Below are positions 48,919 to 57,492 of a stretch of 64,000 nucleotides of DNA, piece after piece. The translations under genes and the position numbers were made by a program. The notes below the pieces were generated by a model. It did not search any database and was not told the origin of the DNA. It was given only the letters and a program-made list of their open reading frames with translations. Position 1 is the first letter of the stretch. Each line of letters begins with the position of its first letter. The stretch comes from Streptomyces sp. CG1 (GTDB taxonomy: Bacteria > Actinomycetota > Actinomycetes > Streptomycetales > Streptomycetaceae), in contig NZ_CP163518.1 of NCBI RefSeq assembly GCF_041080625.1, forward strand, positions 4,712,001 through 4,776,000, read 5' to 3'.

Positions 48919-49584
48919 GTGGAAGAGACGATCGCGGGCGCCCGAAACACTCAGATTGCCGGTCAGATTCCGCAGCAGCGCGGGGAATCGCTGCTGGAGA
49001 CCGCCGTACGCTACGCCGAGGAGCGCCACTGGGACGTGTTCCCGGGCACCTGGCTGGAAGCGGTCGCCGGCATGCAGCGCTGCTCGTGCAGCGATGCCTC
49101 CTGCCCTGCGCCGGGTGCGCACCCCGCGCGCCCCGACTGGGCGACGCAGGCGACGGGCAGCGCGACCGTCGCGCGCCGGATGTGGCAGAAGCAGCCGACG
49201 GCGTCGATCCTGCTGCCGACGGGGCGGACCTTCGACGCGCTGTCCGTCCCGGAGAGTGCCGGGTTCTTGGCGCTGGCCCGGATGGAGCGGATGGAGCTGA
49301 CCCTGGGGCCGGTCACTCTCGCTCCTGATCGGCGGATGCAGTTCTTCGTGCTGCCGGGGGGTTCCGCGAAGATCCCGGATCTGGTGCGGAAGCTTGGGTG
49401 GTCGCTGTCGTCGTTGGATCTGGTGGCACTGGGGGAAGGGGCCTATGTGGCTGCTCCCCCCACCCGCTTCGGGTCGCGTGGGGCCGTGCAGTGGGCCTGT
49501 CGGCCCACTCCGGCGAATCGGTGGTTGCCGGATGCGGAGGAACTGATCTCGCCGCTTGCCTATGCGTGCGGTCGGGACAGGTGA
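48919..49584 (+). CDS. Bifunctional DNA primase/polymerase N-terminal-like protein
   Basis: The 221-residue protein has the prim-pol-like N-terminal pattern LLETAVRYAEERHWDVFPGTWLEAV, a Cys cluster CSCSDASCPAPGAHPARPDWA, TASILLPTGRTFDALSVPESAGFLAL and a C-terminal VALGEGAYVAAPPTRFGSRGAVQWACRPTPANRWLPDAEELI. Only the N-terminal domain is present, without helicase, as in the Streptomyces stand-alone proteins of this family. Catalytic competence is doubtful, as a clear D-x-D was not seen. GTG 48919 is chosen; GTG 48895 is possible. It is divergent from the NsdA-like gene. Confidence 0.82.
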   Translation: MEETIAGARNTQIAGQIPQQRGESLLETAVRYAEERHWDVFPGTWLEAVAGMQRCSCSDASCPAPGAHPARPDWATQATGSATVARRMWQKQPTASILLPTGRTFDALSVPESAGFLALARMERMELTLGPVTLAPDRRMQFFVLPGGSAKIPDLVRKLGWSLSSLDLVALGEGAYVAAPPTRFGSRGAVQWACRPTPANRWLPDAEELISPLAYACGRDR

Positions 49585-49585
49585 C

Positions 49586-49611
49586 GTGCGCCCACACGGC
49601 GTGGGCCGCAC
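49586..49611 (+). terminator. Hairpin after the primase-like gene
   Basis: GTGCGCCCAC (49586-49595) pairs with GTGGGCCGCAC (49601-49611) with one bulged base and an ACGGC loop, two bases past the stop. Confidence 0.5.
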
Positions 49612-49665
49612 ATCGGGCTCAGCCCCGCGCCTCTGAGGAAACTCGGCCTCACCTACTGTGCATGC

Positions 49666-50442
49666 ATGACCGAAGCTGCGGTACGCGTGCGTGGGCTCTG
49701 GAAGCGGTTCGGGCAGCAGGTTGCTGTCGGGGGGATCGATCTTGAGCTGCCCGCCGGGAAGTTCATAGGGCTGGTCGGGCCGAACGGGGCCGGGAAGACC
49801 ACCACTCTCTCCATGGTCACCGGGTTGCTGCGGCCCGACGAGGGCACCGTGGAGGTCGTCGGGCACGACGTGTGGCGGGATCCGGTGGCAGTCAAGGCGC
49901 GGATCGGGGTACTGCCCGAGGGGCTGCGGCTGTTCGAGCGGCTTTCGGGGCGGGAGTTGCTCGGGTACTCGGGGCGGCTGCGCGGGCTGCCGGGGGCCGA
50001 GGTCGACAAGCGGGCCACACAGCTGCTGGACGTGCTCGACCTGGCCGGGGCCCAGCACAAGCTCGTCGTCGACTACTCGACCGGTATGCGCAAGAAGATC
50101 GGGCTCGCGGCCGCGCTGCTGCACAACCCCGAGGTGCTCTTCCTGGACGAGCCGTTCGAGGGCGTCGATCCGGTGTCCGCACAGACCATCCGGGGCGTCC
50201 TGGAGCGGTACACGGCTTCCGGTGCCACCGTCGTCTTCTCCTCGCACGTCATGGAGCTGGTCGAGTCGCTGTGCGACTGGGTCGCGGTGCTGGCGGCGGG
50301 CCGGATCCGGGCGACCGGGACGCTTGCGGAAGTGCGCGGCGCTCATCCGACTCTCCAGGGGGCGTTCCTGGAACTGGTCGGGGCGAGCGGGCGCGACGCC
50401 GGGTCCGATCTGGACTGGCTGGGCGGCGGGGCGGCCCGATGA
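49666..50442 (+). CDS. ABC transporter ATP-binding protein
   Basis: The 258-residue ABC ATPase has Walker A GPNGAGKTT at 38-46, signature region YSTGMRKKIGLAAALLHNPEVLFLDEPF (Walker B LFLDEP) and the switch His in SSHVMEL. The signature reads STGM instead of SGGQ, as in many ABC-2 exporter ATPases. It is translationally coupled to the permease (ATGA overlap). The pair probably exports a lipid, peptide or drug; the substrate is not predictable. It begins at ATG 49666, 81 bp after the primase-like gene and beyond its terminator. Confidence 0.93.
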   Translation: MTEAAVRVRGLWKRFGQQVAVGGIDLELPAGKFIGLVGPNGAGKTTTLSMVTGLLRPDEGTVEVVGHDVWRDPVAVKARIGVLPEGLRLFERLSGRELLGYSGRLRGLPGAEVDKRATQLLDVLDLAGAQHKLVVDYSTGMRKKIGLAAALLHNPEVLFLDEPFEGVDPVSAQTIRGVLERYTASGATVVFSSHVMELVESLCDWVAVLAAGRIRATGTLAEVRGAHPTLQGAFLELVGASGRDAGSDLDWLGGGAAR

Positions 50443-52025
50443 CGAACCTCACCTCCACCGTCGTACGGCTGAAACTGTCGCTGCTGCGGAACGGGCTGCG
50501 GCAGTCCGGGGGCCGGCGGGCCGCGTTCGTCATCTCGGCGGTCATCGCGGTCCTGTTCGCGCTGCTGCAGTTGCTGGGGCTGCTCGCGCTGCACGGGCAC
50601 GCGCATGCCGACGCCGTCGTCGTGCCGGGTGCGGCCGTGCTGGCGCTGGGCTGGGCAGTGCTGCCGCTGTTCTTCCCGACCGGTGACGAGACGCTGGACC
50701 CGACCCGGCTGGTGATGCTTCCACTGCGGCCCCGGCCGCTGGTCCGGGCGCTGCTCGCGGCCTCTCTGGTCGGCATCGGCCCGCTGTACACGCTGCTGGT
50801 GCTGGTGGGGTGTGTCGTGGCCGTGGCGCAGGGGGCCGCGGGGTACGCCGTCGCGGTTCTCGCCGTCGCCCTCGCGCTGCTGGTGTGTGTGGCGCTCGCG
50901 CGGGCCGTGGCCGCCGCCAACGTACGGCTGCTGACCAGCAGGAAGGGCCGGGACCTGGCGGTGCTGAGCGGCCTGGTGATCGCGATCGGGGCGCAACTGG
51001 TCAACTTCGCTGCGCGGCAGCTGGGTTCGGCGGGCCTCGGGCAGCTGCAGCCGGTCGCGGACGCGCTGGGGTGGGTGCCGCCCGCGTCGGCGGTGGCGGC
51101 TGTGCGGTCGGCGAGCGAGGGGGCGTACGGCACGGCTGTCGCTCAACTCGCCGTCACCGTGGCCGGATTGGGGGCTCTGATCGCCGTGTGGGCGCGGAGC
51201 CTGACCCGGCTGATGACCGCGCCCGACGGGTCCACGCTGCAGGCCGCCGACGCCGGGGTACGGGATCGGGCCTCGGGCGGGCCGGGGCGGCTGCTGCCGG
51301 GCGGCCGTACCGGTACGGTCATGGAGCGCAGCCTGCGCTACATATGGCGGGATCCGAAGACCAAGGCCGCCTGGGTGACCTCGCTGGCGATCGGGCTGAT
51401 CGTGCCGGTGTTCAACGCGGCGCAGGGCACCGGGTCGGTCTACTTCGCGTGCTTCGCCGCCGGGATGCTCGGCATCCAGATGTACAACCAGTTCGGGCAG
51501 GACACCTCCGCGTTCTGGATGGTGGCCATGACCATCTCCTCGCCCCGGGACGCCTACGCCGAACTGCGCGGCCGGGCGCTGGCCCTGCTGCTGATCACCC
51601 TGCCCTACGCGGCGCTCGTGACAGCGGTGACGGCGGGCGTGCTGGGCGCGTGGCCGCAGTTGCCGGAGGTGCTGGGGCTGTCCTTCGCGCTGCTCGGCGC
51701 GATGCTCGCGACCGGCGCCTGGACGTCGGCCCGCTTCCCGTACTCCATCCCCCAGGAGGGCCACAAGAACGTCGCCCCCGGCCAGGCGGGCCTCGCCTGG
51801 ATCGCCATCTTCGGCGGCATGATCTCCGCAGCCCTGCTCTGCGCCCCGGTCCTCGCCCTCACCATCTGGCTCCACGTGAGCGGCGACGGGAAGGGCTGGA
51901 CCTGGCTCCTGCTGCCGGTGGGGGCGGCGTACGGCGCGGCACTGACCTTCCTGGGCCTGCGCCTGGCAGCCCCGAGAACGGCAGCACGCCTCCCGGAGAT
52001 CCTTACGGCTGTGAGCAAGGGGTAG
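50439..52025 (+). CDS. ABC transporter permease (ABC-2-like exporter)
   Basis: The 528-residue integral membrane protein has about 10-12 hydrophobic segments, among them AAFVISAVIAVLFALLQLLGLLAL, VPGAAVLALGWAVLPLFF, GIGPLYTLLVLVGCVVAVAQGAAGYAVAVLAVALALLVCVALA and WIAIFGGMISAALLCAPVLALTIW. A central segment RSLRYIWRDPKTKAAWVTSLAIG is typical of these Streptomyces transport permeases. ATG 50439 overlaps the ATPase stop. It should form the membrane part of the exporter. The gene ends just before dispersed repeat copy B and is convergent with the hydrolase gene. Confidence 0.9.
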   Translation: MTNLTSTVVRLKLSLLRNGLRQSGGRRAAFVISAVIAVLFALLQLLGLLALHGHAHADAVVVPGAAVLALGWAVLPLFFPTGDETLDPTRLVMLPLRPRPLVRALLAASLVGIGPLYTLLVLVGCVVAVAQGAAGYAVAVLAVALALLVCVALARAVAAANVRLLTSRKGRDLAVLSGLVIAIGAQLVNFAARQLGSAGLGQLQPVADALGWVPPASAVAAVRSASEGAYGTAVAQLAVTVAGLGALIAVWARSLTRLMTAPDGSTLQAADAGVRDRASGGPGRLLPGGRTGTVMERSLRYIWRDPKTKAAWVTSLAIGLIVPVFNAAQGTGSVYFACFAAGMLGIQMYNQFGQDTSAFWMVAMTISSPRDAYAELRGRALALLLITLPYAALVTAVTAGVLGAWPQLPEVLGLSFALLGAMLATGAWTSARFPYSIPQEGHKNVAPGQAGLAWIAIFGGMISAALLCAPVLALTIWLHVSGDGKGWTWLLLPVGAAYGAALTFLGLRLAAPRTAARLPEILTAVSKG

Positions 52026-52038
52026 GGGGAGTTACCTG

Positions 52039-52105
52039 AGGGGCGCGGGGCTGTGTCGATATGCGGCTCCGCCGCGTGGGCGCGATCAACCACACACAAC
52101 CCGCA
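52039..52105 (+). repeat. Dispersed 3'-end repeat, copy B
   Basis: GAGGGGCGCGGGGCTGTGTC, then GATATGCGGC-TCC-GCCGCGTGGGCGCGATCAACCAC...AACCCGCA, follows the permease stop by 14 bases. It is nearly identical to copy A at 24121. The inner hairpin may help terminate both convergent transcripts. Confidence 0.75.
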
Positions 52106-52144
52106 CACGCCGACGCACCGAACCCGGCAGACGAAACGGCGCAC

Positions 52145-53032
52145 TCAATCCCCGAGCACCCCGTCAAGAAACGGCAGGACAGACCCCCGCCAAGCCAGCG
52201 GCAGCTCATAGTGCGCAAGGTGCCCGGCATCAGCCACCTCCGCATACTCCCCCGCCGGAAGCACCCGCACCATCTCCTGCGCCTCCGCCCGCCCCAGCTC
52301 CCCGTCCACCCCACGCACCACCAGCGTCGGGCAACGCACCTGCGCCAGCTCCTCCCAGTGCGCGTCGTACACCCAGCTCTCCCGGGTCCGGAGCATCTGC
52401 TGCGGCTCGAAGACGGGACGCCAGCCGTCGGCGGACTCGTGCATGACCTCGGCGTAGAACGCACCGCGCGCGGGGTTCGGCCGCTCCACCCAGGGGTCGT
52501 CCTCGCCGAACCACTTGCGTACGTCGGCCAGCGTGGCGAAGGGGACGGGCCAGGCCTTGAACCACTCCGCCCACTCCCGCTGCGAGGCGGCCCCCAGCGC
52601 GGAGGCCCGCATGTCGCAGATGATCAGACCCCGGACGAGGTCGGGACGCTTCGCGGCCAGCTGCCAGGCGGTCAGCGCGCCCATGGCGTGGCCGACGAGG
52701 ACGGCGGGGGCGAGGCCGAGCTGTTCGAGGGCGGCCTCGGCGTCCTCGACGTAGGCCTCACGGGTATAGGCGGCCCGGGCGGACTTCTCGCTCTGGCCGT
52801 GCCCGCGCTGGTCCAGGGCGACGGCGCGGTGGCGTGCGGCGAGCCAGCGGGCCGTCGAGGCCCAGTGGGAGGCGCGGCCCATCAGTCCGTGCAGTAACAG
52901 CACGCCCGGTGGGCCGGCCGCCGGGCCCGTCCGGCCCTCCGCCGGGTCGAGACCCGTCTTGGGAGGGTCGGCGAACTCCCAGGCGGCCAGGCGCACCCCG
53001 TCCGCTCCCGTTACGTCGATCCGCCGTGCCAT
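52145..53032 (-). CDS. Alpha/beta-hydrolase fold protein with Ser-to-Ala nucleophile change
   Basis: This 295-residue alpha/beta hydrolase has PPGVLLLHGLMGRASHW (oxyanion region), ALDQRGHGQSEKS, the nucleophile elbow VGHAMGALTAW (residues 113-123), VVRGVDGELG (Asp243) and VADAGHLAHYELP (His271). In catalytic members the elbow is G-x-S-x-G; here residue 116 is Ala, so the serine is missing while Asp and His remain. Standard ester hydrolysis is therefore unlikely. It may be a binding or scaffold protein, or the change could be a sequencing error. It starts at ATG 53032. Confidence 0.88.
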   Translation of the reverse strand: MARRIDVTGADGVRLAAWEFADPPKTGLDPAEGRTGPAAGPPGVLLLHGLMGRASHWASTARWLAARHRAVALDQRGHGQSEKSARAAYTREAYVEDAEAALEQLGLAPAVLVGHAMGALTAWQLAAKRPDLVRGLIICDMRASALGAASQREWAEWFKAWPVPFATLADVRKWFGEDDPWVERPNPARGAFYAEVMHESADGWRPVFEPQQMLRTRESWVYDAHWEELAQVRCPTLVVRGVDGELGRAEAQEMVRVLPAGEYAEVADAGHLAHYELPLAWRGSVLPFLDGVLGD

Positions 53033-53318
53033 GGGCCTGGCACCCCCAGCTCCGCCTGCCTCGTACCGGTGTACTGCCGTACTCGCTCGTACTCGCTGCT
53101 GTCGCTGTCGTGCTCGTCCTGCCGTCGCAGACTATCGAATGCCTATTCGAAAACGCTGTCTCTGCGGACAACACCCCTCATTCGAGTGACACCCCTCAAG
53201 GCATGATCGCCGCCGCGCAGGGGATCTGTACTGGCGGGAGGCGGACCGCTCGGGGAAAAACGGTCCGAGGGGGATGACCCTGAGAGCTCGGGGCTCCGGG
53301 TCAGCACAGGGGAGGACA

Positions 53319-53346
53319 GGCCCCGGCGCCGCAAGGCGCCGGGGCC
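53319..53346 (-). terminator. Strong hairpin after the iron-regulator gene
   Basis: GGCCCCGGCGCC (53319-53330) and GGCGCCGGGGCC (53335-53346) pair over 12 bp with a GCAA tetraloop, ending ten bases from the stop codon at 53356. Confidence 0.8.
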
Positions 53347-53355
53347 TCTCGGCTG

Positions 53356-54048
53356 TCAGCGCTTGGCGACGAAGACGTGTGAGGCGACGTCCGCCTCCAG
53401 TTCGGCCGCCTCGCCGCCGCTGCCCACCAGGACACCGCCGGCCGACTCCGTCACGCTCACCACGGAGCCGGGCTGCACACCCGCGCGCCGCAGCGTGTAC
53501 ATCAGCTGCGCGTCCGTCTGGATCGGCTCGCCGATCCGGCGCACGACGACCGTCTTGCCGTCCGAGCCCGGGTCGAGGTCGGCCAGCGAGACCATGCCCT
53601 CGTCCAGGAACGGGTTGGCACCGTCCTTCTCGCCCAGCTCCTCCAGGCCCGGGATGGGGTTGCCGTACGGCGACTCGGTGGGGTGCCGGAGCAGCTCCAG
53701 GACGCGGCGTTCCACGGCCTCGCTCATCACGTGCTCCCAGCGGCAGGCCTCGGCGTGCACCTGCTCCCACTCCAGGCCGATCACGTCGACGAGGAGACAC
53801 TCGGCCAGCCGGTGCTTGCGCATCACGCGCGTGGCGAGCCTGCGGCCCTCGTCGGTCAGCTCCAGATGGCGGTCACTGGCGACGGACACCAGGCCGTCGC
53901 GCTCCATGCGCGCCACCGTCTGGCTCACCGTCGGCCCGCTCTGGTCCAGCCGCTCCGCGATGCGGGCGCGCATGGGGACGACGCCTTCCTCTTCGAGTTC
54001 GAGGATGGTGCGGAGATACATCTCCGTGGTGTCGATCAGTCCGGACAT
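53356..54048 (-). CDS. dmdR1: DtxR/IdeR-family iron-dependent repressor (DmdR1-like)
   Basis: The 230-residue DtxR-family regulator has N-terminal winged HTH IDTTEMYLRTILELEEEGVVPMRARIAERLDQSGPTVSQTVARMERDGL and dimer/metal-binding segments HRLAECLLVDVIGLEWEQVHAEACRWEHVMSEAVERR, containing the conserved His, Glu, Cys and Met metal ligands. A C-terminal SH3-like domain (about 150-228) follows. With Fe2+ it should repress siderophore and iron-uptake genes at iron boxes. Synteny with pdxH, citrate synthase and the SIS gene supports DmdR1. No iron box was seen in its own promoter. Confidence 0.92.
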   Translation of the reverse strand: MSGLIDTTEMYLRTILELEEEGVVPMRARIAERLDQSGPTVSQTVARMERDGLVSVASDRHLELTDEGRRLATRVMRKHRLAECLLVDVIGLEWEQVHAEACRWEHVMSEAVERRVLELLRHPTESPYGNPIPGLEELGEKDGANPFLDEGMVSLADLDPGSDGKTVVVRRIGEPIQTDAQLMYTLRRAGVQPGSVVSVTESAGGVLVGSGGEAAELEADVASHVFVAKR

Positions 54049-54251
54049 ACGTGCCCCTCGATTACCTCTGCCGGCAGCCCGGCGCGTGCGCTGGCCCTGG
54101 CACCAATTCTGCCGGATCCCACCGACAAGCGGGGGCCGCGGAAGAAAAGGAGGGAACTGCGGCCCCGTCGGCCCTCGAGGCGCCGTATTGACACCGCACT
54201 GGTCCAGACCGCACGGTGATCCGCGACACAGACGTTGCGAAGGGGCACCGC

Positions 54252-55007
54252 ATGAGCGACGGCACGCCTGCCGACCTGTTCTTCGACGCCGCCATCGACC
54301 TGCTGCGGCGGGTCCGTGAGGAGGAGGCCGAGGCGATCGCCGCGGCCGGCACCCTGCTCGCCGACACCGTCGCCGACGGCGGGCGCCTGTTCGCCTTCGG
54401 CGCCGGGCACTCGTCGCTGGCCGCCCAGGACGTGGTCTACCGGGCCGGCGGCCTCGCCCTGATGAACCTGCTGGCCGTGCCCGGAGTCGTCGGCGTCGAC
54501 GTCACCCCGGCCACCCTCGGCTCCGCCCTCGAACGCGTCGACGGCCTCGCGAGCGCCGTCCTGGACACCTCACCGGTCCGCTCCGGCGACGCCCTCGTGA
54601 TCATCTCCCTGTCCGGCCGCAACGCCCTGCCCGTGGAGATGGCCCTGGGCGCCCGCGCCCTCGGCCTGAAGGTCATCGGCGTCACCTCGGTCGCCTACGC
54701 CGCGCAGACCACGTCCCGGCACGCCTCCGGCACCTTCCTGAAGGACCACTGCGACATCGTGCTGGACTCGAAGATCGCGGTCGGCGACGCCGAGCTCTCC
54801 CTCGACACCATCCCGGCGCCCTTCGCGCCCGCCTCCACGGTCGTCACCACCGCCCTGCTGCAGGCTGTCATGGCGACCACCGCCGCCACCCTCGCCGACC
54901 GCGGCATCGAACCCCCGCTGCTGCGCTCCGGCAACGTCGACGGCGGCCACGAGTGGAACGGCCGTGTGCTGCGGGAGTACGGCGACCGGATCTTCTACCG
55001 GCGCTAG
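54252..55007 (+). CDS. SIS-domain (phosphosugar isomerase-like) protein
   Basis: The 251-residue protein has a SIS domain: FAFGAGHSSLAAQDVVYRAGG near residue 45, VRSGDALVIISLSGRNALPVEMALGARALGLKVIGVTS in the centre and a C-terminal NVDGGHEWNGRVLREYGDRIFY. The GxGHSS and SxSGRN loops bind phosphate of an amino-sugar phosphate. It may act as a phosphosugar isomerase or sensor in amino-sugar metabolism. ATG 54252 follows GAAGGGGC; an in-frame ATG is present at 54216. It is divergent from dmdR1. Confidence 0.87.
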   Translation: MSDGTPADLFFDAAIDLLRRVREEEAEAIAAAGTLLADTVADGGRLFAFGAGHSSLAAQDVVYRAGGLALMNLLAVPGVVGVDVTPATLGSALERVDGLASAVLDTSPVRSGDALVIISLSGRNALPVEMALGARALGLKVIGVTSVAYAAQTTSRHASGTFLKDHCDIVLDSKIAVGDAELSLDTIPAPFAPASTVVTTALLQAVMATTAATLADRGIEPPLLRSGNVDGGHEWNGRVLREYGDRIFYRR

Positions 55008-55162
55008 GGCCTGTCCGGCCGACCAGGTCGCGGGAAAGTGACGGTGCCTCATCAGCGCAGGTGAGCGGGGGCGATGGGGGTCCCCGCGGTGGGGGTCCCT
55101 CCCGCGCGAGCGCAGCCGAGCGTGAGGCAGTCGGCGTCCGCGGCAGGATCCGCCGGACAGGC
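55007..55162. repeat. MITE-like element, copy 2
   Basis: The left end GGGCCTGTCCGGCCGACC overlaps the last base of the SIS stop codon, and the right end is GATCCGCCGGACAGGC (55147-55162), whose reverse complement starts GCCTGTCCGGCGGATC. The 156-bp body shares ordered blocks with the reverse complement of copy 1 (2804-3018). An internal GGGGGTCCC pair and CGCGAGCGCAGCCGAGCG hairpin are also present. It is non-coding. Confidence 0.6.
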
Positions 55163-55174
55163 GCTGAGCCTGCG

Positions 55175-56614
55175 CTAAGCCCCTGTGGGCCCGTTCTCGT
55201 CCCGTACCGCGTCCGCCAGGTCCAGCGCCGCCGCGATGCGGACCGCCACGTCCTCCGCGTAGGCCGTGTCGACCCGCTCGAAGCGGTGCCGGCCGGAGCC
55301 GCGCAGGAAGGTCACCACGCCCAGCGTCCGCCCCCGGCTGCGCAGCACCGCGCACAGGGCGTGCACCGCGTCGCCGGGCCACTGCCGGGCGAGCGCCCAC
55401 TCCCGCGCCTGTTCCGCCGGCATCGACCCGGCGTCCGCGCGCACGGCACCGGCCCGCTCCACGCACTGCAGCGCCGGATGCCCCGTCTCGTAGCGCACGG
55501 GCAGCCCGGCCGCGCCCGTGAGCAGGCTCGGCCCGGGCGCGCCGGCGGGCGTCGCGGCCAGCCGGACGAGCCGTACGGCGGCCTCGGCCCGGTCCTCGCG
55601 CTCGTCTTCGTGTGCCCCTGTCCTCGGGGCGGGCACCAGCCGGTCGATCAACGCGTGGTCGGCGAAGCCGGCGAGCGCGAAGTCCAGATGGACGGTGGCC
55701 GCCTCGGCCGGGTCCTCGCACTCGGCGGCGGCCCGCGCGGCACGGTGCAGCTGGTTGGTGCGGAACCGCAGCAGGGCCGCCTCCTGCTCGGTCTGCTTGG
55801 CCTCGGTGACGTCCTGGAACAGCCAGCCGACGCCGAGCGGCACCGGTTCCTCCGCGAGCGGCGAGGCCAGCCGTACGAACCCGCTCCGCCAGCAGCGCCG
55901 CTTCTCGCCCTCCGCGGTGCGCAGGCTCACCCACATCTCGGCGGGTGCGGGCGGCGCGCCCTCGGCCAGCACATGGGTGAGGGCGGCCTCCAGCTCCTCC
56001 ACGCCCTGCGCGAGCAGCTCGCCGAGCGGCCGGCCCAGCGCGGACGTACGCCCGATGCCGAGGACCCGGGCCGCGTGCGCGTTGACGACGGCGGGCCGCA
56101 GATCGGCGTCGACGAGGACGACACCCCAGGCGGCGTCCTCGAACAGCGCCTCGCTGAGCGCGATCGACCGCTCCAGATCGATCTGCGCGTGCACCTCGCT
56201 GAACGCGCAGTACAGCCCGGCCGGCTTGCCGTCGGGGCCTCGTACGGCGGCGGACTGGGTGCGCACGAGGACCCGGCCGCCGTCCTTGGTGACCAGCGCG
56301 AACTCGTGCACCTGCCGGCCGGTCGCGTGCATCGCCGACATCAGCCGGGACTGCACCTCCTCGGCGTCGGCGCTGCGCACCGCCCACCCGGCGAACCCGT
56401 GCCGCCCGACCGCCTCGGCGGCCGTCCAGCCGAGGATCCGCTCGGCCTCCCGGTTCCAGTGCGTGACGACCCCGTCGGCGTCGAACGCGCACAACGCCGC
56501 GTCCATGCCGTCGAGCAGCGCGGCGAGCAGATCGGATCCCCCGGATTCACTGGGTTCACCGGGATCGTCCGGCCCCAGCTCATCAGTGGTCCCACTCCGC
56601 CGGGAAGCACTCAC
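55175..56614 (-). CDS. PAS-PAS-GAF sensory protein
   Basis: The 479-residue cytosolic sensor has PAS1 (about 28-140, LLAALLDGMDAALCAFDADGVVTHWNREAERILGWTAAEAVGR), PAS2 (about 145-260, DAAWGVVLVDADLRPAVVNAHAARVLGIGRTSALGRPLGELL with a PAC-like SGFVRLASPL) and a C-terminal GAF-like domain (about 290-470, VCAVLRSRGRTLGVVTFLRG-type end). No kinase, PP2C phosphatase or cyclase domain follows, unlike the usual Streptomyces PAS/GAF/SpoIIE proteins, so output must be through a partner. It begins ATGAGTGCTTCC on the minus strand. No transmembrane helix. Confidence 0.85.
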   Translation of the reverse strand: MSASRRSGTTDELGPDDPGEPSESGGSDLLAALLDGMDAALCAFDADGVVTHWNREAERILGWTAAEAVGRHGFAGWAVRSADAEEVQSRLMSAMHATGRQVHEFALVTKDGGRVLVRTQSAAVRGPDGKPAGLYCAFSEVHAQIDLERSIALSEALFEDAAWGVVLVDADLRPAVVNAHAARVLGIGRTSALGRPLGELLAQGVEELEAALTHVLAEGAPPAPAEMWVSLRTAEGEKRRCWRSGFVRLASPLAEEPVPLGVGWLFQDVTEAKQTEQEAALLRFRTNQLHRAARAAAECEDPAEAATVHLDFALAGFADHALIDRLVPAPRTGAHEDEREDRAEAAVRLVRLAATPAGAPGPSLLTGAAGLPVRYETGHPALQCVERAGAVRADAGSMPAEQAREWALARQWPGDAVHALCAVLRSRGRTLGVVTFLRGSGRHRFERVDTAYAEDVAVRIAAALDLADAVRDENGPTGA

Positions 56615-56738
56615 CTGGACCCCCTGCAGGCTGCGTCGGCGCGTATACGGCGCACGGTTCGCTCACTGGCCTCTCACTGGCCTTCATTCAACTGGAACGT
56701 GACTCAGCCCACATCCTGTTCCCACAAGATTGCCGGAA

Positions 56739-57197
56739 TCAATGCCCCGTAGCGGTCGGCGCGAGCCGCAGGTCCACCCATTCGTCCCGCTGCCCGTCCA
56801 GCACATACCGGTCGATCTCCGTGAACCCGCGCCGCTCGGCGAACCGCAGCCCGTCCTTGTTCACCGCCAGCACACACGTCTCGATCACCTCGGCACCCAG
56901 CACGCGCGCGTGCGACAGCCCGTTCTCGTAGAGCGCGGTCCCGAACCCCCGGCCCCGGAACCCGGGCAGCACGCGCGCGATGACGGTCGCCAGGCCGTCC
57001 CCGCCGGACGGCGGCCGCACGGTGGAACATCCGACGAGCACGTCCCCCAGATACGCGTTCCGCAGCTGGTACCGCGCGCTCCGCTCCCGTGCCTCGGCCA
57101 GGGACATGGCCGCCGGCGGAACGATCACATTGTGGACGTGCCGCCACTGCTCGAGCATGGCCTCGCCGTCGACGGCGTCGATCCTGAGTTCGGTCAT
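56739..57197 (-). CDS. GNAT-family N-acetyltransferase
   Basis: The 152-residue single-domain GNAT protein has MLEQWRHVHNVIVPPAAMSLAEARERS, VIARVLPGFRGRGFGTALYENGLSHARVLGAEVIETCVLAVNKDGLRFAERRGFTEIDRYVLDG, which includes the acetyl-CoA-binding RGRGFGTAL loop. The acceptor is unknown. ATG 57197 has a weak ribosome-binding site; the frame is open upstream. It lies 295 bp downstream of pdxH, separated by a long inverted repeat. Confidence 0.87.
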   Translation of the reverse strand: MTELRIDAVDGEAMLEQWRHVHNVIVPPAAMSLAEARERSARYQLRNAYLGDVLVGCSTVRPPSGGDGLATVIARVLPGFRGRGFGTALYENGLSHARVLGAEVIETCVLAVNKDGLRFAERRGFTEIDRYVLDGQRDEWVDLRLAPTATGH

Positions 57198-57403
57198 GCA
57201 GGGGAACGTACCGAAAAACAGTTGAGCGGCTTCCCTCGGCTTCCTAAGGTGTGGGGTACACGAGAAGGGAGGTGGTTCGGCAGATGTATGAATACCGGAC
57301 GCGTGAGGTGGCTGCGGGCTAGCGGTCCGCCACCACATCCAGTGCGGTGCCGGACCAGCACGTGACAGACGCGGGCAGCCGGCCCAATCCCAAGCAGTCA
57401 CCC

Positions 57404-57474
57404 GACCCGCGAGCTCGCCGGCACGTCCGGCCGGCTTCTCCGCCGACAGGCGGGGAGACCCGAGCTCGCGGGTC
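57404..57474 (-). terminator. Long inverted repeat after pdxH
   Basis: GACCCGCGAGCTCG (57404-57417) and CGAGCTCGCGGGTC (57461-57474) are a perfect 14-bp inverted repeat with a 43-bp spacer that is itself partly self-complementary. It sits 19 bp past the pdxH stop and is the main feature of the 57198-57492 gap. Confidence 0.5.
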
Positions 57475-57492
57475 GTCTGCGTCTCAGGAGCC

